Positions 36,561 through 45,938 are shown, counted from the first letter of the stretch. The stretch: DNA of 64,000 nucleotides from Methanocorpusculum parvum (GCA_015063085.1 SUTD01000003.1:50575-114574), one strand, 5' to 3'. Notes: a model not told the origin generated them from the sequence alone. Program-made: numbers and translations.

Positions 36561-37712
36561 TTATTTCTCAATAATCCGCTTAATGAGCGGCATCACCGCA
36601 GGCTTTTCCATACGCTTCACGCGGGATCTTCTCTGCATCGGAGATGCCGCAGGCGCTTCCATCTCCTTATTCATGCGGGATACAATCTCATCGAATGCTC
36701 TCTTGTATGCCGTACAGTGCGGGTCAACGCCTTCCAGCTCTCCGCCTGTCGGGGCTATCGCGTTGTACGGACAGCCTCCTCTGCAGTACGTAATGTGAGA
36801 ACAGTCTTTACAGGCGAAATCCACATGTTCTTTGAATGCTGTCATCCGCTTTCCTGCCGGGCTTTCCATAAGCTCTGCAATCGAGGGCTTGTCTTTTACA
36901 TAGCCCATCACCCACTCGGGCATTCCGATAAACCGGTAGCACGGGTAAATCGCGCCGTCAGGACCGATCGCAAATGTGGAACCCATACAGTCCGCATACG
37001 TACAAACCGCTCCGGAGCGCGTGAAAACGCAGCGGCAGAGATCGTTGACGTTCATAATCTCAAAGCTCGGATTCGTGATGGCATAATCAAGAAGCCAGAC
37101 CAAAAGCTCTCCGTACTCTTCAGGTTCAAGCGTCCATGCATTTGGATTATCTCCTTTTAAGGACGGAAGTGCCGGGTGGAGCTTCATAACCCATCCCTGG
37201 CTCTTGAAGAACTCAACAATATCCTCTTTGCGTTTCACAGAAGAGTTCGTAAACGTGCAGATGAATCTGACCAGAAGCCCGTGATTTACCGCGATGCGGT
37301 ACCCTTCCATGCATCGGGTAAAGTATTCGTCTCCTCTCTGATAATCCGTTAAATCCTCCGGGCCGTCAATCGATGATCCAAGCGGCACCTTGTACTCGGC
37401 TAAAATTTCTGCAATCTCATCATCCATTAACCAGAGGTTTGTCTGCATCGCAAACTCCGGATGCATGTGAGCGAGTTCTTTGGAAAGCATTGGAAGTACT
37501 TCGCGGTAGAACGAAGCCCCTGCGAGGAGAGGTTCCCCTCCGTGGAATGTGAAGGTCACATGTTCTTCTTCGACCGGTTTTAACCACTCGACGATGTCGC
37601 GGACAGTATCCAGAATCATCTTTGGAGAGTTCTCATCAGAACTCCAGCAGTACTTACATCTGCCAGGACACCCAAGCGTTGGGATAATCATTACATGGAA
37701 GGGATTTTTCAT
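36561..37712 (-). CDS. Radical SAM/SPASM enzyme, putative peptide-modifying
   Basis: 383 residues. The radical SAM cluster is C15, C19, C22 in LGCPGRCKYCW; FTFHGGEPLLAG is the second motif. The C-terminal SPASM region has many Cys (CTYADC, DGAIYPC, CKDCSHITYCRGGCP, DPHC) for two auxiliary [4Fe-4S] clusters. Proteins of this layout mature sulfatases or modify ribosomal peptides; the methanogen subgroup is thought to act on Cys-rich peptides. No obvious precursor is adjacent. The nearest small Cys protein is the 53-residue one at 31109. Confidence 0.85.
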   Translation of the reverse strand: MKNPFHVMIIPTLGCPGRCKYCWSSDENSPKMILDTVRDIVEWLKPVEEEHVTFTFHGGEPLLAGASFYREVLPMLSKELAHMHPEFAMQTNLWLMDDEIAEILAEYKVPLGSSIDGPEDLTDYQRGDEYFTRCMEGYRIAVNHGLLVRFICTFTNSSVKRKEDIVEFFKSQGWVMKLHPALPSLKGDNPNAWTLEPEEYGELLVWLLDYAITNPSFEIMNVNDLCRCVFTRSGAVCTYADCMGSTFAIGPDGAIYPCYRFIGMPEWVMGYVKDKPSIAELMESPAGKRMTAFKEHVDFACKDCSHITYCRGGCPYNAIAPTGGELEGVDPHCTAYKRAFDEIVSRMNKEMEAPAASPMQRRSRVKRMEKPAVMPLIKRIIEK

Positions 37713-37807
37713 GAATAGGAATATATTGGGCAGGATGGGTATTCATGATTGTTGTTTGGAGGGTACAAACCCCCATGTTTATTACCCAGGCAGACACATT
37801 CTACTAT

Positions 37808-38266
37808 ATGACACCACAGAAGGTTCTTCTCAAAACCAATATGGGAGACATCACTCTTGAACTTCGCGAAGACATGCCGATTACAGCAGGCAACTTCGCA
37901 GAGCTTGTCGGCAAGGGATTCTACAACGGAGTTATCTTCCACCGGGTAATTGACGGATTCATGATTCAGGGAGGAGACCCGACCGGAACCGGCAGAGGAG
38001 GGCCGGGCTACCAGATTAAAGATGAGTTCATGCCGGACAACAAAAACAACAAAGGAACCATCTCCATGGCAAATGCAGGTCCGAACACCGGAGGCAGTCA
38101 GTTCTTCATCAACTTAGTCAACAACAACTATCTCGACAAAGCCCACCCGGCATTCGGACACGTTGTTGAGGGAATGGAAGTTGTCGAAAAGATTGGAAAG
38201 GTCAAGACCAACTACAGCGACAGGCCGTTAGAAGATGTTGTGATTGTTGAAGCAACCCTTCTCTAA
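37808..38266 (+). CDS. Peptidyl-prolyl cis-trans isomerase, cyclophilin type
   Basis: 152 residues. YNGVIFHRVIDGFMIQGGDP contains the catalytic Phe-His-Arg, GGSQFFIN and HPAFGHVVEGM complete the active site. The ATG at 37808 is chosen; the earlier in-frame start at 37745 gives an unlikely N-terminus. It helps protein folding in the cytoplasm. The next gene follows after 9 bases. Confidence 0.93.
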   Translation: MTPQKVLLKTNMGDITLELREDMPITAGNFAELVGKGFYNGVIFHRVIDGFMIQGGDPTGTGRGGPGYQIKDEFMPDNKNNKGTISMANAGPNTGGSQFFINLVNNNYLDKAHPAFGHVVEGMEVVEKIGKVKTNYSDRPLEDVVIVEATLL

Positions 38267-38275
38267 CTTTTTTTT

Positions 38276-38620
38276 ATGAGCAGAACTTTATCCGAAGACG
38301 ATATTCGTCTCCTGGAAAAATTAGCGCCTGAGTGTTCAAGCCTTACCTGTACCAAATCCGCTGCAGAGTACCGCTCGATTTTAGCGCCGGTCGCAAATCA
38401 TTTTGCAAAGGATGCAGAAGACTTTGAATCCCGCCTGCTCCGCTTAACCGACGAGGAGTTTTCAAAAATCATCTCGATGATTCGCTCAGGCGAGGAAAGT
38501 ATCGGATGTCTTCCTGTTGAGTGTGCCGAGATTTTAATCAGCGAAACAATGAAACGCGGAGACATGAATGCCGCAAACGAACTCTACGCCCTCTATGAGA
38601 TGGGCGGCGGATGCGAATGA
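38276..38620 (+). CDS. Conserved hypothetical protein
   Basis: A 114-residue acidic, helical protein (SEDDIRLLEKLAPECSS..., DEEFSKIISMIRSGEES). No family or motif was recognised. It sits between the cyclophilin and the alpha/beta hydrolase, probably in the same transcript, and its stop overlaps the next start. Confidence 0.65.
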   Translation: MSRTLSEDDIRLLEKLAPECSSLTCTKSAAEYRSILAPVANHFAKDAEDFESRLLRLTDEEFSKIISMIRSGEESIGCLPVECAEILISETMKRGDMNAANELYALYEMGGGCE

Positions 38621-39291
38621 TTTCTCTTGCATACAGAAAAGCAGGGAAGGGAAAGCCCCTCATTCTTCTGCATGGAAACGGAGGAAGCAGTGCCGACTTT
38701 GAATCGCAGACTGCATATTTCTCCCGATTCTATGAAGTGTTCGCTGTTGATACAAGAGGGCATGGAAACTCAAAAAGAGGAGATGCCCCTCTGTCTTTTT
38801 CGCAGTTTGCAAAAGACCTTCTTGCATTTTTGGACGAACAGAAAATCGAAAAAGCCGACATTCTCGGATTCTCTGACGGAGCAAATACAGCTCTTCTTTT
38901 CGCCGCAGAAAATCCCAAAAGAGTTGGTAAGCTTATTCTCTGCGGGACATGCACAAACCCGAAAGCCGTAAAACGCTCTGTTCAGTTGCCTATCGAAATC
39001 GGATATGCGATAGCCGCCCGCTTTAAAAATCCAAAAGCACAGAGGAAGGCGGAGATTCTGGGACTGATGGTAACGGATTTTGGAATATCAGAAAACCATC
39101 TGAGAAAAATTCAGGCAGAAACCCTCGTTCTTGCAGGGACGAGAGATATGATTTCTACGGCTCATACGAAAATGATTGCTGAAACAATCCCGAAAGCAAA
39201 ACTGCTGTTTCTCGAAGGTGATCATTTCCTGCCGATGAAAAGAGCTGATGCGTTCAACAAAGCTGTTGATGAATTTCTGAAAGAAGAGTAA
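38617..39291 (+). CDS. Alpha/beta hydrolase
   Basis: About 224 residues with LILLHGNGGSS (oxyanion hole), nucleophile elbow GFSDG (Ser), and late Asp and His (TRDMIS; EGDHFLP). The ATG at 38617 overlaps the previous stop (ATGA); ATG at 38611 is also possible. The substrate is unknown. It resembles the hydrolase at 44328 in its N-terminal AGKGKPLxLLH but is shorter. Confidence 0.82.
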   Translation: MISLAYRKAGKGKPLILLHGNGGSSADFESQTAYFSRFYEVFAVDTRGHGNSKRGDAPLSFSQFAKDLLAFLDEQKIEKADILGFSDGANTALLFAAENPKRVGKLILCGTCTNPKAVKRSVQLPIEIGYAIAARFKNPKAQRKAEILGLMVTDFGISENHLRKIQAETLVLAGTRDMISTAHTKMIAETIPKAKLLFLEGDHFLPMKRADAFNKAVDEFLKEE

Positions 39292-39343
39292 AAAAGATTG
39301 GTTGGAGGTATTTTTATGGATTTAGTTTCTTTGAGAAGTATTT

Positions 39344-40024
39344 TTACTCTTCGTCAACGAAGGACTGTGCTGCAAAGAAGACAACTGCCTTTCCTTCTGC
39401 GTCAACAAGGGTAAGTCCTGCGTCAGTTACCGTGAATCCTGCAACGGTCTTTAAGGATTCGAAGTATGCATCTTCTGCTTCCATGTTCGGACCGAACATC
39501 ATGGTTGCTCCAACCTGCTCAAGGGTTAAGGATTCTCCATCCTGAACGTAGTTTCCGAAGTAGTTGTTAACCGGACCCTTTCCTGCAAAGGTACCGTCTT
39601 CGTTGAAGATGATAGTGACACCCTCAGCGGTTTCCCAGGAACCGACAACGCTCTTTGGTGCTTCGGTGAAGGTAAGTCCGCCGGAGAGGACAAGTTTTCC
39701 GTCAGCAAGTTCGAAGGTCTGCTCGCCTGCAAGTGCTTTGAAGAATGCATCTTCCTTCTCGATTTCCGGACCGAACATCATAGTCACACCCGGAGTTCCG
39801 AAGGTAATCTTGTTTCCATCAATGGTGTACTCTCCAAAGTAACGGTTGACATAGGACTGACCTGCAAAGGTTCCGTCTGCCTTAAGGGAGAGGGTTACGT
39901 CTGTTCCGCTGATAATCCATTCTCCGACCGGAGTGTCGGAGTTTGCAGCATTGCTGATACATCCTGCTGCTGCAACGATGCCCACAAGGGCAACCGCTAA
40001 AACGACAAGTGCTGTCTTTCTCAT
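39344..40024 (-). CDS. Lipoprotein with two META-like domains
   Basis: 226 residues. The N-terminal signal peptide ends in AAAGC with lipobox Cys22. Two repeats follow (GEWIISGTDVTLSLKADGTF and GSWETAEGVTIIFNEDGTF; each then NRYFGEYTIDG/NNYFGNYVQDG and TMMFGP), so the gene arose by internal duplication of a domain similar to META/HslJ. It is probably anchored to the outer face of the membrane. Its function is unknown. Confidence 0.78.
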   Translation of the reverse strand: MRKTALVVLAVALVGIVAAAGCISNAANSDTPVGEWIISGTDVTLSLKADGTFAGQSYVNRYFGEYTIDGNKITFGTPGVTMMFGPEIEKEDAFFKALAGEQTFELADGKLVLSGGLTFTEAPKSVVGSWETAEGVTIIFNEDGTFAGKGPVNNYFGNYVQDGESLTLEQVGATMMFGPNMEAEDAYFESLKTVAGFTVTDAGLTLVDAEGKAVVFFAAQSFVDEE

Positions 40025-40290
40025 ACTACATCATTGTACGTTTGAGCATATATACTTGGTTTAAGTTACGAAAATTTTTGCAGTTATTAATGGATTATTT
40101 TTCAAAAATACGCGTTTTTAGAGGTTTTTGAAAATTTGCAAAACTGAGTGCAGAGTCTCGGCGCGGGAAAAATCAAAGACGAAAAGAGGGACCCGGAGAA
40201 ATTTTCTGCATGTCAGAGAAAACCAAAAGAAATTTCTGAAACGACAGCATACGCTCTTGTTTGAAAGTTACAAAAGAAACAAAAAAACAG

Positions 40291-40364
40291 TGGGCACGAT
40301 GAGATTCGAACTCATGACCTCTCGGTTATCAGCCGAGCGCACCACCTAGCTATGCTACGCGCCC
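40291..40364 (-). tRNA. tRNA-Ile (GAT)
   Basis: On the minus strand: acceptor GGGCGCG/CGTGCCC with one G-T pair, anticodon stem CTCGG/CCGAG with loop CTGATAA (anticodon GAT), T arm with TTCGAAT. A73 is the base at 40291. CCA is not encoded. Confidence 0.92.
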
Positions 40365-40469
40365 TGTTACCCTATAAGATTGGTTGTTGATATATTTATA
40401 CTTTTTCAAATCATGCATCACACCATGCCGTACATTTAATCCCCTCATATAACAAATATATAAAGAATT

Positions 40470-42254
40470 ATGGCTGAAGAGAGTTCCAAAAAATATCTCC
40501 TTGGAAATGACGCAATCGCCCATGCGTGCCTCGAATCCGGAATTGACTTCGTTTCCGGCTATCCGGGCACCCCGTCATCTGAAGTTATCGACCGCCTCAG
40601 AACACAGAAAGACCCCTGGTTCTACCTTGAATGGTCAGTAAATGAGAAGGTCGCCTTCGAAAACGCGCTCGCCGCAAGCTGGTGCGGACTGCGCTCGATT
40701 GTCACCATGAAGCATGTCGGATTAAATGTCGCAGCCGACCCGTTAATGACCTCGTCATCCACCGGAACCAAAGGAGGATTTGTCATCCTCTCTGCTGACG
40801 ATCCCTTTGCACACAGCTCCCAGAACGAACAGGACTCGAGAATGTATGCAAAGTTCGCGCAGATTCCCTGTCTTGATCCGTCCTCAGTACAGGAAGCGCA
40901 TGACTTCATCAAATCCGCATGGGAACTCTCCGAAAAGTTCTCTCTTCCGGTTCTCTTCCGCCCGACAACCCGTATCTGCCACTCAAAAAGCGATGTAGAA
41001 CTTGGAGCACAGACTCCGTCAAACCGCAAGGGAGCATTCGAGAAAAACCCGAAGCAGTACGTTGTTGTCCCGGCACACACCAGAGTTCTCCACGTCGAGC
41101 TTACCAAAAAGCAGGACGCTGTTGCAAAGCACCTCGTTGATGCCGGATACAACAAAGCAGAAATCCGCGGAAAGAAACTCGTCATCGCAGGCGGTATCTC
41201 CGCATCCTACGTTGAAGAGATTCTCGCAGACGACATCTCCTTCGCAAAGATTGGCGCATACCCGATTGACCGGAAATGGCTCGCTGAAATTGTCGCACAG
41301 CACGAAGAAGTTCTCGTTGTCGAAGAACTCATGCCGGTAATCGAAGAAGCAGTACTTGCCGCTGCAAACGGTGTTGCCGTTCACGGAAAACTTGACGGCA
41401 CACTTCCACACGAAGGCGAGTTCTCCACTGCCCTGGTTGCCAAAGCCTTAAGCGCTGTCGGTTTTGCAGAAAACACATTCCCTGACGCACCGGCTGCCGC
41501 AGAAGTTCCGGCAAGACCGGCAATTCTTTGTCCCGGCTGTCTGCACCGTTCCGTCTTCTACGCAATGAAGAAGGTCTTCAAAGACGGAATCTTCCCGTCT
41601 GACATCGGATGCTATACCTTAGGTCTCCAGCTTGGCGCAGTCGATACCACCATTTGTATGGGAGCATCCGTTACCGTTGGATCTGGAATTGCCCACTCGG
41701 TCGAAGGAGCAGAAGTCGTCTCCACCATTGGCGACTCAACCTTCCTCCATACCGGTGTCAACGGATTAATCAACGCAGTCTACAACAACGCAAACCAGAC
41801 TGTAATCATCCTCGACAACAGAATCACCGCAATGACCGGTCACCAGCCGAATCCGAACACCGGAATGACCGCCTGCGGAGTCGAGTCTCCGAAGATTTCC
41901 TTAGAAGAACTCGCACGCGCCTGCGGAGTCAAGTTCGTCGAAGCAGTTGACCCGTATGACTTAACCCACCTCTTAGCCGTCTTAAAGGAGGCAAAAGAGA
42001 AGGAAGGCGTGAAAGTCATCATCGCAAAACAGCCGTGCGTCATCATGAACAAACGCCTTGGAATCAAACGCAGCCGCTATGTCGTAGACGCTGACCGCTG
42101 TCTCAAGTGCGGAGCATGCATCAGATACGGATGTCCGGCCTTAGAGACCGATGAGAACGGAGCAGCACGCACCACATCTCTTTGTACCGGATGCGGAGTC
42201 TGTGCCGACATCTGTCCTGCAGGGGCAATCCACAAAGGAGGGGCACGCTCATGA
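40470..42254 (+). CDS. iorA: Indolepyruvate ferredoxin oxidoreductase, alpha subunit
   Basis: 594 residues. Converts aryl pyruvates to aryl-acetyl-CoA with reduction of ferredoxin. The N-terminal domain (GYPGTPSSEVIDRL) and the TPP domain (GDSTFLHTGVNGLINAVYN) are present, and two [4Fe-4S] motifs at the C-terminus (CLKCGACIRYGCP; CTGCGVCADICP). It is coupled to iorB by ATGA. Confidence 0.95.
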   Translation: MAEESSKKYLLGNDAIAHACLESGIDFVSGYPGTPSSEVIDRLRTQKDPWFYLEWSVNEKVAFENALAASWCGLRSIVTMKHVGLNVAADPLMTSSSTGTKGGFVILSADDPFAHSSQNEQDSRMYAKFAQIPCLDPSSVQEAHDFIKSAWELSEKFSLPVLFRPTTRICHSKSDVELGAQTPSNRKGAFEKNPKQYVVVPAHTRVLHVELTKKQDAVAKHLVDAGYNKAEIRGKKLVIAGGISASYVEEILADDISFAKIGAYPIDRKWLAEIVAQHEEVLVVEELMPVIEEAVLAAANGVAVHGKLDGTLPHEGEFSTALVAKALSAVGFAENTFPDAPAAAEVPARPAILCPGCLHRSVFYAMKKVFKDGIFPSDIGCYTLGLQLGAVDTTICMGASVTVGSGIAHSVEGAEVVSTIGDSTFLHTGVNGLINAVYNNANQTVIILDNRITAMTGHQPNPNTGMTACGVESPKISLEELARACGVKFVEAVDPYDLTHLLAVLKEAKEKEGVKVIIAKQPCVIMNKRLGIKRSRYVVDADRCLKCGACIRYGCPALETDENGAARTTSLCTGCGVCADICPAGAIHKGGARS

Positions 42255-42835
42255 AGAAAAGTTATGATGTCTTAATCGTTGGAATCGGCGGACAGGGCAC
42301 TATCCTCGCATCCAACGTCTTAGGTGATGCCTGTGTTTTAGAAGGACGCCACGTCAGAGGAGCAGAAACCCATGGAATGTCCCAGAGAGGAGGATCTGTT
42401 GAAACCCACATCAGAATCGACGGCAAGTTCGGTTCGTTAATCGCTCCCGGAACCGCAGACCTCTTAATCGCATTCGATGTCTTAGAGGCTCTTCGCTACC
42501 GTCACTTCTTAAAGCCGGCAGGAACGATGATTATCAACCGCGAAATGGTTGTTCCAACATCAGTCTACTCCAACAAACTGCCTGTCCCGAAGATGGAAGA
42601 CATCGAAGCAGAACTCAAAGCCGGAGGACACAACGTAGTCTTAATCGATGCGACAGAGATTGCAGCGAAGGCCGGAAGCCCGCTTGCTGCAAACATCGTC
42701 TTAATGGGTGCAGCATCCCACACTCTGCCGCTTGCAGTAAAGTCCCTCTCAGAAGCAGTTCGCAGAAACGTTCCGCCAAAGACTGTCGAAATCAACGAGA
42801 AGGCATTCAACCTCGGACGCGAGGTTGCCCTCTAA
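42251..42835 (+). CDS. iorB: Indolepyruvate ferredoxin oxidoreductase, beta subunit
   Basis: 194 residues with VGIGGQGTILASNVLGDA at the N-terminus and RGAETHGMSQRGGSVETHI. The ATG at 42251 overlaps the iorA stop, so the longer frame (42182) is rejected. It forms the alpha2beta2 complex with IorA. Confidence 0.94.
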   Translation: MKKSYDVLIVGIGGQGTILASNVLGDACVLEGRHVRGAETHGMSQRGGSVETHIRIDGKFGSLIAPGTADLLIAFDVLEALRYRHFLKPAGTMIINREMVVPTSVYSNKLPVPKMEDIEAELKAGGHNVVLIDATEIAAKAGSPLAANIVLMGAASHTLPLAVKSLSEAVRRNVPPKTVEINEKAFNLGREVAL

Positions 42836-42845
42836 ACTTTTTTTG

Positions 42846-43997
42846 ATGCCTCTAATTTACCTGAACAACGCCGCAACATCCTGGCCGAAACCAGAGCCGG
42901 TAAAAGATGTTTTAGCCAAATCTCTTGAACTTCCGGTGTTCGGCTCCGGCAGAACGACTGGAACACAGGGAACAGACTACATCTCTCTCGGCCGCGAAAA
43001 GACGGCAGGACTTTTCAGCACTGAGCCGGAAAAAATTGTCTTCACGCATAACGCAACCGACTCCCTGAACACACTTATCAACGGCTTTCTTCTGAAAAAC
43101 AAAGGATGCCATGCGATAACAACAGCTCTTGACCACAACTCTGTCCTTCGCCCGCTCTTCGAACACAAGAGAGCGGGAAATATCAGCCTTGACATTGCTG
43201 ATTTCTCAGACGGAAAAGTAAGCCCGGATGTGATTTCCAAACTCATCAGAAAGGACACGAAGCTTGCGGTGATGAGCCACGCAAGCAATGTTTTAGGTTC
43301 GGTTCAGGAAGTGGAGGCAGTCGCAGAAATTCTTCACGACAAAGGAATCTTCTTCATTGTGGACGGGGCGCAGACGGCAGGGCACATCAATGTTGATGTG
43401 GAAAAGATTGGATGCGATGCGTTTGTGTTTACCGGACACAAAGCACTTCTCGGAGTTGCCGGAACAGGCGGGTTCTACCTCAAAGATGCAGACAGCATCA
43501 GACCTACCAGATTCGGCGGTACAGGCACTCGCTCTTTAGAGCTGTATCAGCCAAATGAAATGCCGGAAAAGTTCGAGTGCGGAACGCAGAACGTGACAGG
43601 CCTTGCAGCTCTCGCGGAAGGCATCTCGTATGTTGAAAGTCTCGGCATCTCAGAGATTCATGCGAGAGCAAAGCGGCAGAGCGAGTACATCATTGCCCGC
43701 ATGAAGGAAGCAGAAAATATCACAGTCCACTATGAAACACCGGAAGTTCCGGTAATCTCGTTCAACATCGGAGGCTTGTCCTGTGAAGATGTCGGATTCA
43801 TTCTCTCGAGAAAGTACGGCATCGTAACGCGTACCGGACTTCACTGTGCTCCGCTGGTTCACGAAAAAATCGACGGCGGCGCAGGCAGTGTGAGAATCAG
43901 TCTTTCCTGCTTTACGACTGACGAGGAATGCAAAACAGCGGCAGACGCAATACTGGAGATAGCAAAAAATGCGGCTTCAAGGATCAATTCAGCATAA
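42846..43997 (+). CDS. Cysteine desulfurase-like aminotransferase class V enzyme
   Basis: 383 residues. YLNNAATSWPKPEPV at the start, HNATDSLN, D173 in VDGAQTAGH, and PLP Lys199 in FTGHKALLG. RTGLHCAPL near the C-terminus holds the likely reactive Cys. It belongs to the aminotransferase V subgroup close to EF2568; it may release sulfur or selenium from Cys/SeCys. The ATG at 42846 is chosen by alignment of the first strand. Confidence 0.85.
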   Translation: MPLIYLNNAATSWPKPEPVKDVLAKSLELPVFGSGRTTGTQGTDYISLGREKTAGLFSTEPEKIVFTHNATDSLNTLINGFLLKNKGCHAITTALDHNSVLRPLFEHKRAGNISLDIADFSDGKVSPDVISKLIRKDTKLAVMSHASNVLGSVQEVEAVAEILHDKGIFFIVDGAQTAGHINVDVEKIGCDAFVFTGHKALLGVAGTGGFYLKDADSIRPTRFGGTGTRSLELYQPNEMPEKFECGTQNVTGLAALAEGISYVESLGISEIHARAKRQSEYIIARMKEAENITVHYETPEVPVISFNIGGLSCEDVGFILSRKYGIVTRTGLHCAPLVHEKIDGGAGSVRISLSCFTTDEECKTAADAILEIAKNAASRINSA

Positions 43998-44331
43998 GGC
44001 CTGTGCAGACGGCTCGTACATGAAGGAGTACCAGATAGACGAACCTCTTTCAAAAGAGTTCTTCGAGTATCTGAAATACTTTGGAAGAGTGACCGCGCTC
44101 GAAGAGATGGGAGACGGTTACTACAATTTTGAAAAGCCGAACTGGTTCTCAATTAAAGGATTTGCCGGAGACCAGACAGTCGAAGTCCGCTTCAAGCGTG
44201 AGACGATGGAGATAACAACCGATTTTCTCTATCTGCTCTTCTCTTCGTTTAAGGAAGGGGCAGACATTGCCCCGCTGAAAGAGAAGGAAAAGTTTCGGCA
44301 GAAGCGTATCGCAGAACTTCTTGGAATATGA
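43969..44331 (+). CDS. Hypothetical protein
   Basis: 120 residues of unknown function. DEPLSKEFFEYLKYFGRV and FEKPNWFSIKGFAGD look like a compact alpha/beta fold. GGAG lies 10 bases before the ATG; a second ATG at 44020 would shorten it. It overlaps the genes on both sides, so it is in the same transcript as the desulfurase-like gene. Confidence 0.65.
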   Translation: MRLQGSIQHKACADGSYMKEYQIDEPLSKEFFEYLKYFGRVTALEEMGDGYYNFEKPNWFSIKGFAGDQTVEVRFKRETMEITTDFLYLLFSSFKEGADIAPLKEKEKFRQKRIAELLGI

Positions 44332-45230
44332 AAACCGAAAACGGCCTTCACTATTTTGAAGCAGGGAAGGGAAAGCCTCTCGTTCTTCTGCATGCACAAG
44401 GGACAGACAGCACAAGTTTTGCAAATGTCATACCAAAGCTTGCAAAACACTTCCATATCTATGCAGTTGACTGCTTCGGACACGGGAAAAGTCTGCACAA
44501 CCCGGAACTCTACACCCTGAAAGCCTGTGCGGATGCGGTTTCAGACTTCATCTGCGAGGTCGTAAAAGAGAAATGCACCATTCTTGGTCACTCTTCAGGA
44601 GGACTTATTGCGGCACAGACTGCTGCGGAGACGAGTCTCTGCGAACGGCTCATCTTAGAAGATCCGCCGTTTTTCTCCTGCGAGGGGGATAGACGGTTTT
44701 CGGCATTCAATTATGTTGACCTGTCAACAGTCTGTCACCGTTTCCTGCAAAGCGGAGAAACCGATTTCCCTCTCTATTATTTCGAAAACCAGTATGCATG
44801 GAACTTCTTCCCGGAAAGCTCGCGGGAAACGGTTCGGGAAAAACTGACCGCCTCTGCAAAGAAATTCCGGGCAAACCACCCTGACAAAAATCTGAAAGTT
44901 CCCTTCTGGCCTAAATATGCTCTTGCCGGATTTGTCGGGATGAACAATTACGACCCGAAATTTGGCGAAGCGTTCTACACCGACTCCTTCAATGCCGGAA
45001 TCTCTCATGCAGAGATTCTGAAAAAGATTTCCTGCGAGACAGTGTTTCTCAAAGCAAAGTCAGCCGAGGGCAACGGAATTCTGATGTGTGCTTTGTCAGA
45101 AGATGACCTTGCTGAGGTTGCACATCTTACCAGTTGTTCTGTTGTCAGATTTGACTGCGGACACGGGATTCATGTCGAAAAGAAAAGAGAGTTTCTGAAA
45201 GCGGTTATCCCGTCAGCCCCGGTAAAGTGA
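44328..45230 (+). CDS. Alpha/beta hydrolase
   Basis: 300 residues: LVLLHAQGTDS (oxyanion hole), GHSSGG nucleophile elbow, a long lid insertion (about 130-215), and the His at GHGIHVEK. It is related to the hydrolase at 38617. The start overlaps the previous stop (ATGA). It may hydrolyse an ester or peptide; no substrate is known. Confidence 0.82.
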   Translation: MKTENGLHYFEAGKGKPLVLLHAQGTDSTSFANVIPKLAKHFHIYAVDCFGHGKSLHNPELYTLKACADAVSDFICEVVKEKCTILGHSSGGLIAAQTAAETSLCERLILEDPPFFSCEGDRRFSAFNYVDLSTVCHRFLQSGETDFPLYYFENQYAWNFFPESSRETVREKLTASAKKFRANHPDKNLKVPFWPKYALAGFVGMNNYDPKFGEAFYTDSFNAGISHAEILKKISCETVFLKAKSAEGNGILMCALSEDDLAEVAHLTSCSVVRFDCGHGIHVEKKREFLKAVIPSAPVK

Positions 45231-45938
45231 CACCACATCCCCAATCACAACGATAGCCGGAGCTTTAAATCCAACCTGAACTGCCGCCTCAGGCAGTTTA
45301 TCTAATGTCACACAGGTCACCCGCTGGTTCTCACGAAATCCGTTTTCGATTACAGCCACCTTTGTCGAAGAGGACATTCCGTTTTCGATAAGTCTTGATG
45401 AAATCTGCGGGATATTCTTGACGCCCATGTAGATGACAATTGTTCCGGGAGTTTTTGCAAGCCACGCCCAGTCAATCGAGGACGCCTCTTTTTCACTCTC
45501 GTGACCGGTGATAAATGTCACAGAACTTGCAAAATCCCGGTGTGTTACCGGGATGCCGACAGATTCCGGAACAGCAATCCCGCTTGTAATTCCCGGAACT
45601 GCTTCAACGGGAATACCTGCAGCGCGAAGAGTCTCCATCTCCTCGCCTCCTCTTCCAAAAACAAACGGGTCTCCGCCTTTCAGTCTTACAACGTTTTTGC
45701 CGGCAGAAGCGAAACGAACCATGAGCGATTCAATGTCCTCCTGCTTCATCGTATGGCATCCTCCCCGTTTTCCCACATCAATCTTCTCTGCCGCCGCTGG
45801 AAGCGAGGCAATAATCTCCTCTCCCGGAAGCTGATCATAGAGAATCACATCCGCTTCTTCAATTACTTCGCGGGCACGAAATGTGAGAAGCGACAAGCCC
45901 CCCGGACCTGAACCTACCAGATAGACTTTTCCGGTCAT
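45213..45938 (-). CDS. cobA: Uroporphyrinogen-III C-methyltransferase
   Basis: 241 residues. Adds methyl groups at C2 and C7 to give precorrin-2, the branch point for corrinoids, sirohaem and F430. GSGPGGLSLLTFRA, VRLKGGDPFVFGRGGEE and PGITSGIAVPESVGIPVTHR are diagnostic. It overlaps hemC by 4 bases and is the last gene of the hem operon. Confidence 0.95.
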   Translation of the reverse strand: MTGKVYLVGSGPGGLSLLTFRAREVIEEADVILYDQLPGEEIIASLPAAAEKIDVGKRGGCHTMKQEDIESLMVRFASAGKNVVRLKGGDPFVFGRGGEEMETLRAAGIPVEAVPGITSGIAVPESVGIPVTHRDFASSVTFITGHESEKEASSIDWAWLAKTPGTIVIYMGVKNIPQISSRLIENGMSSSTKVAVIENGFRENQRVTCVTLDKLPEAAVQVGFKAPAIVVIGDVVSLYRG

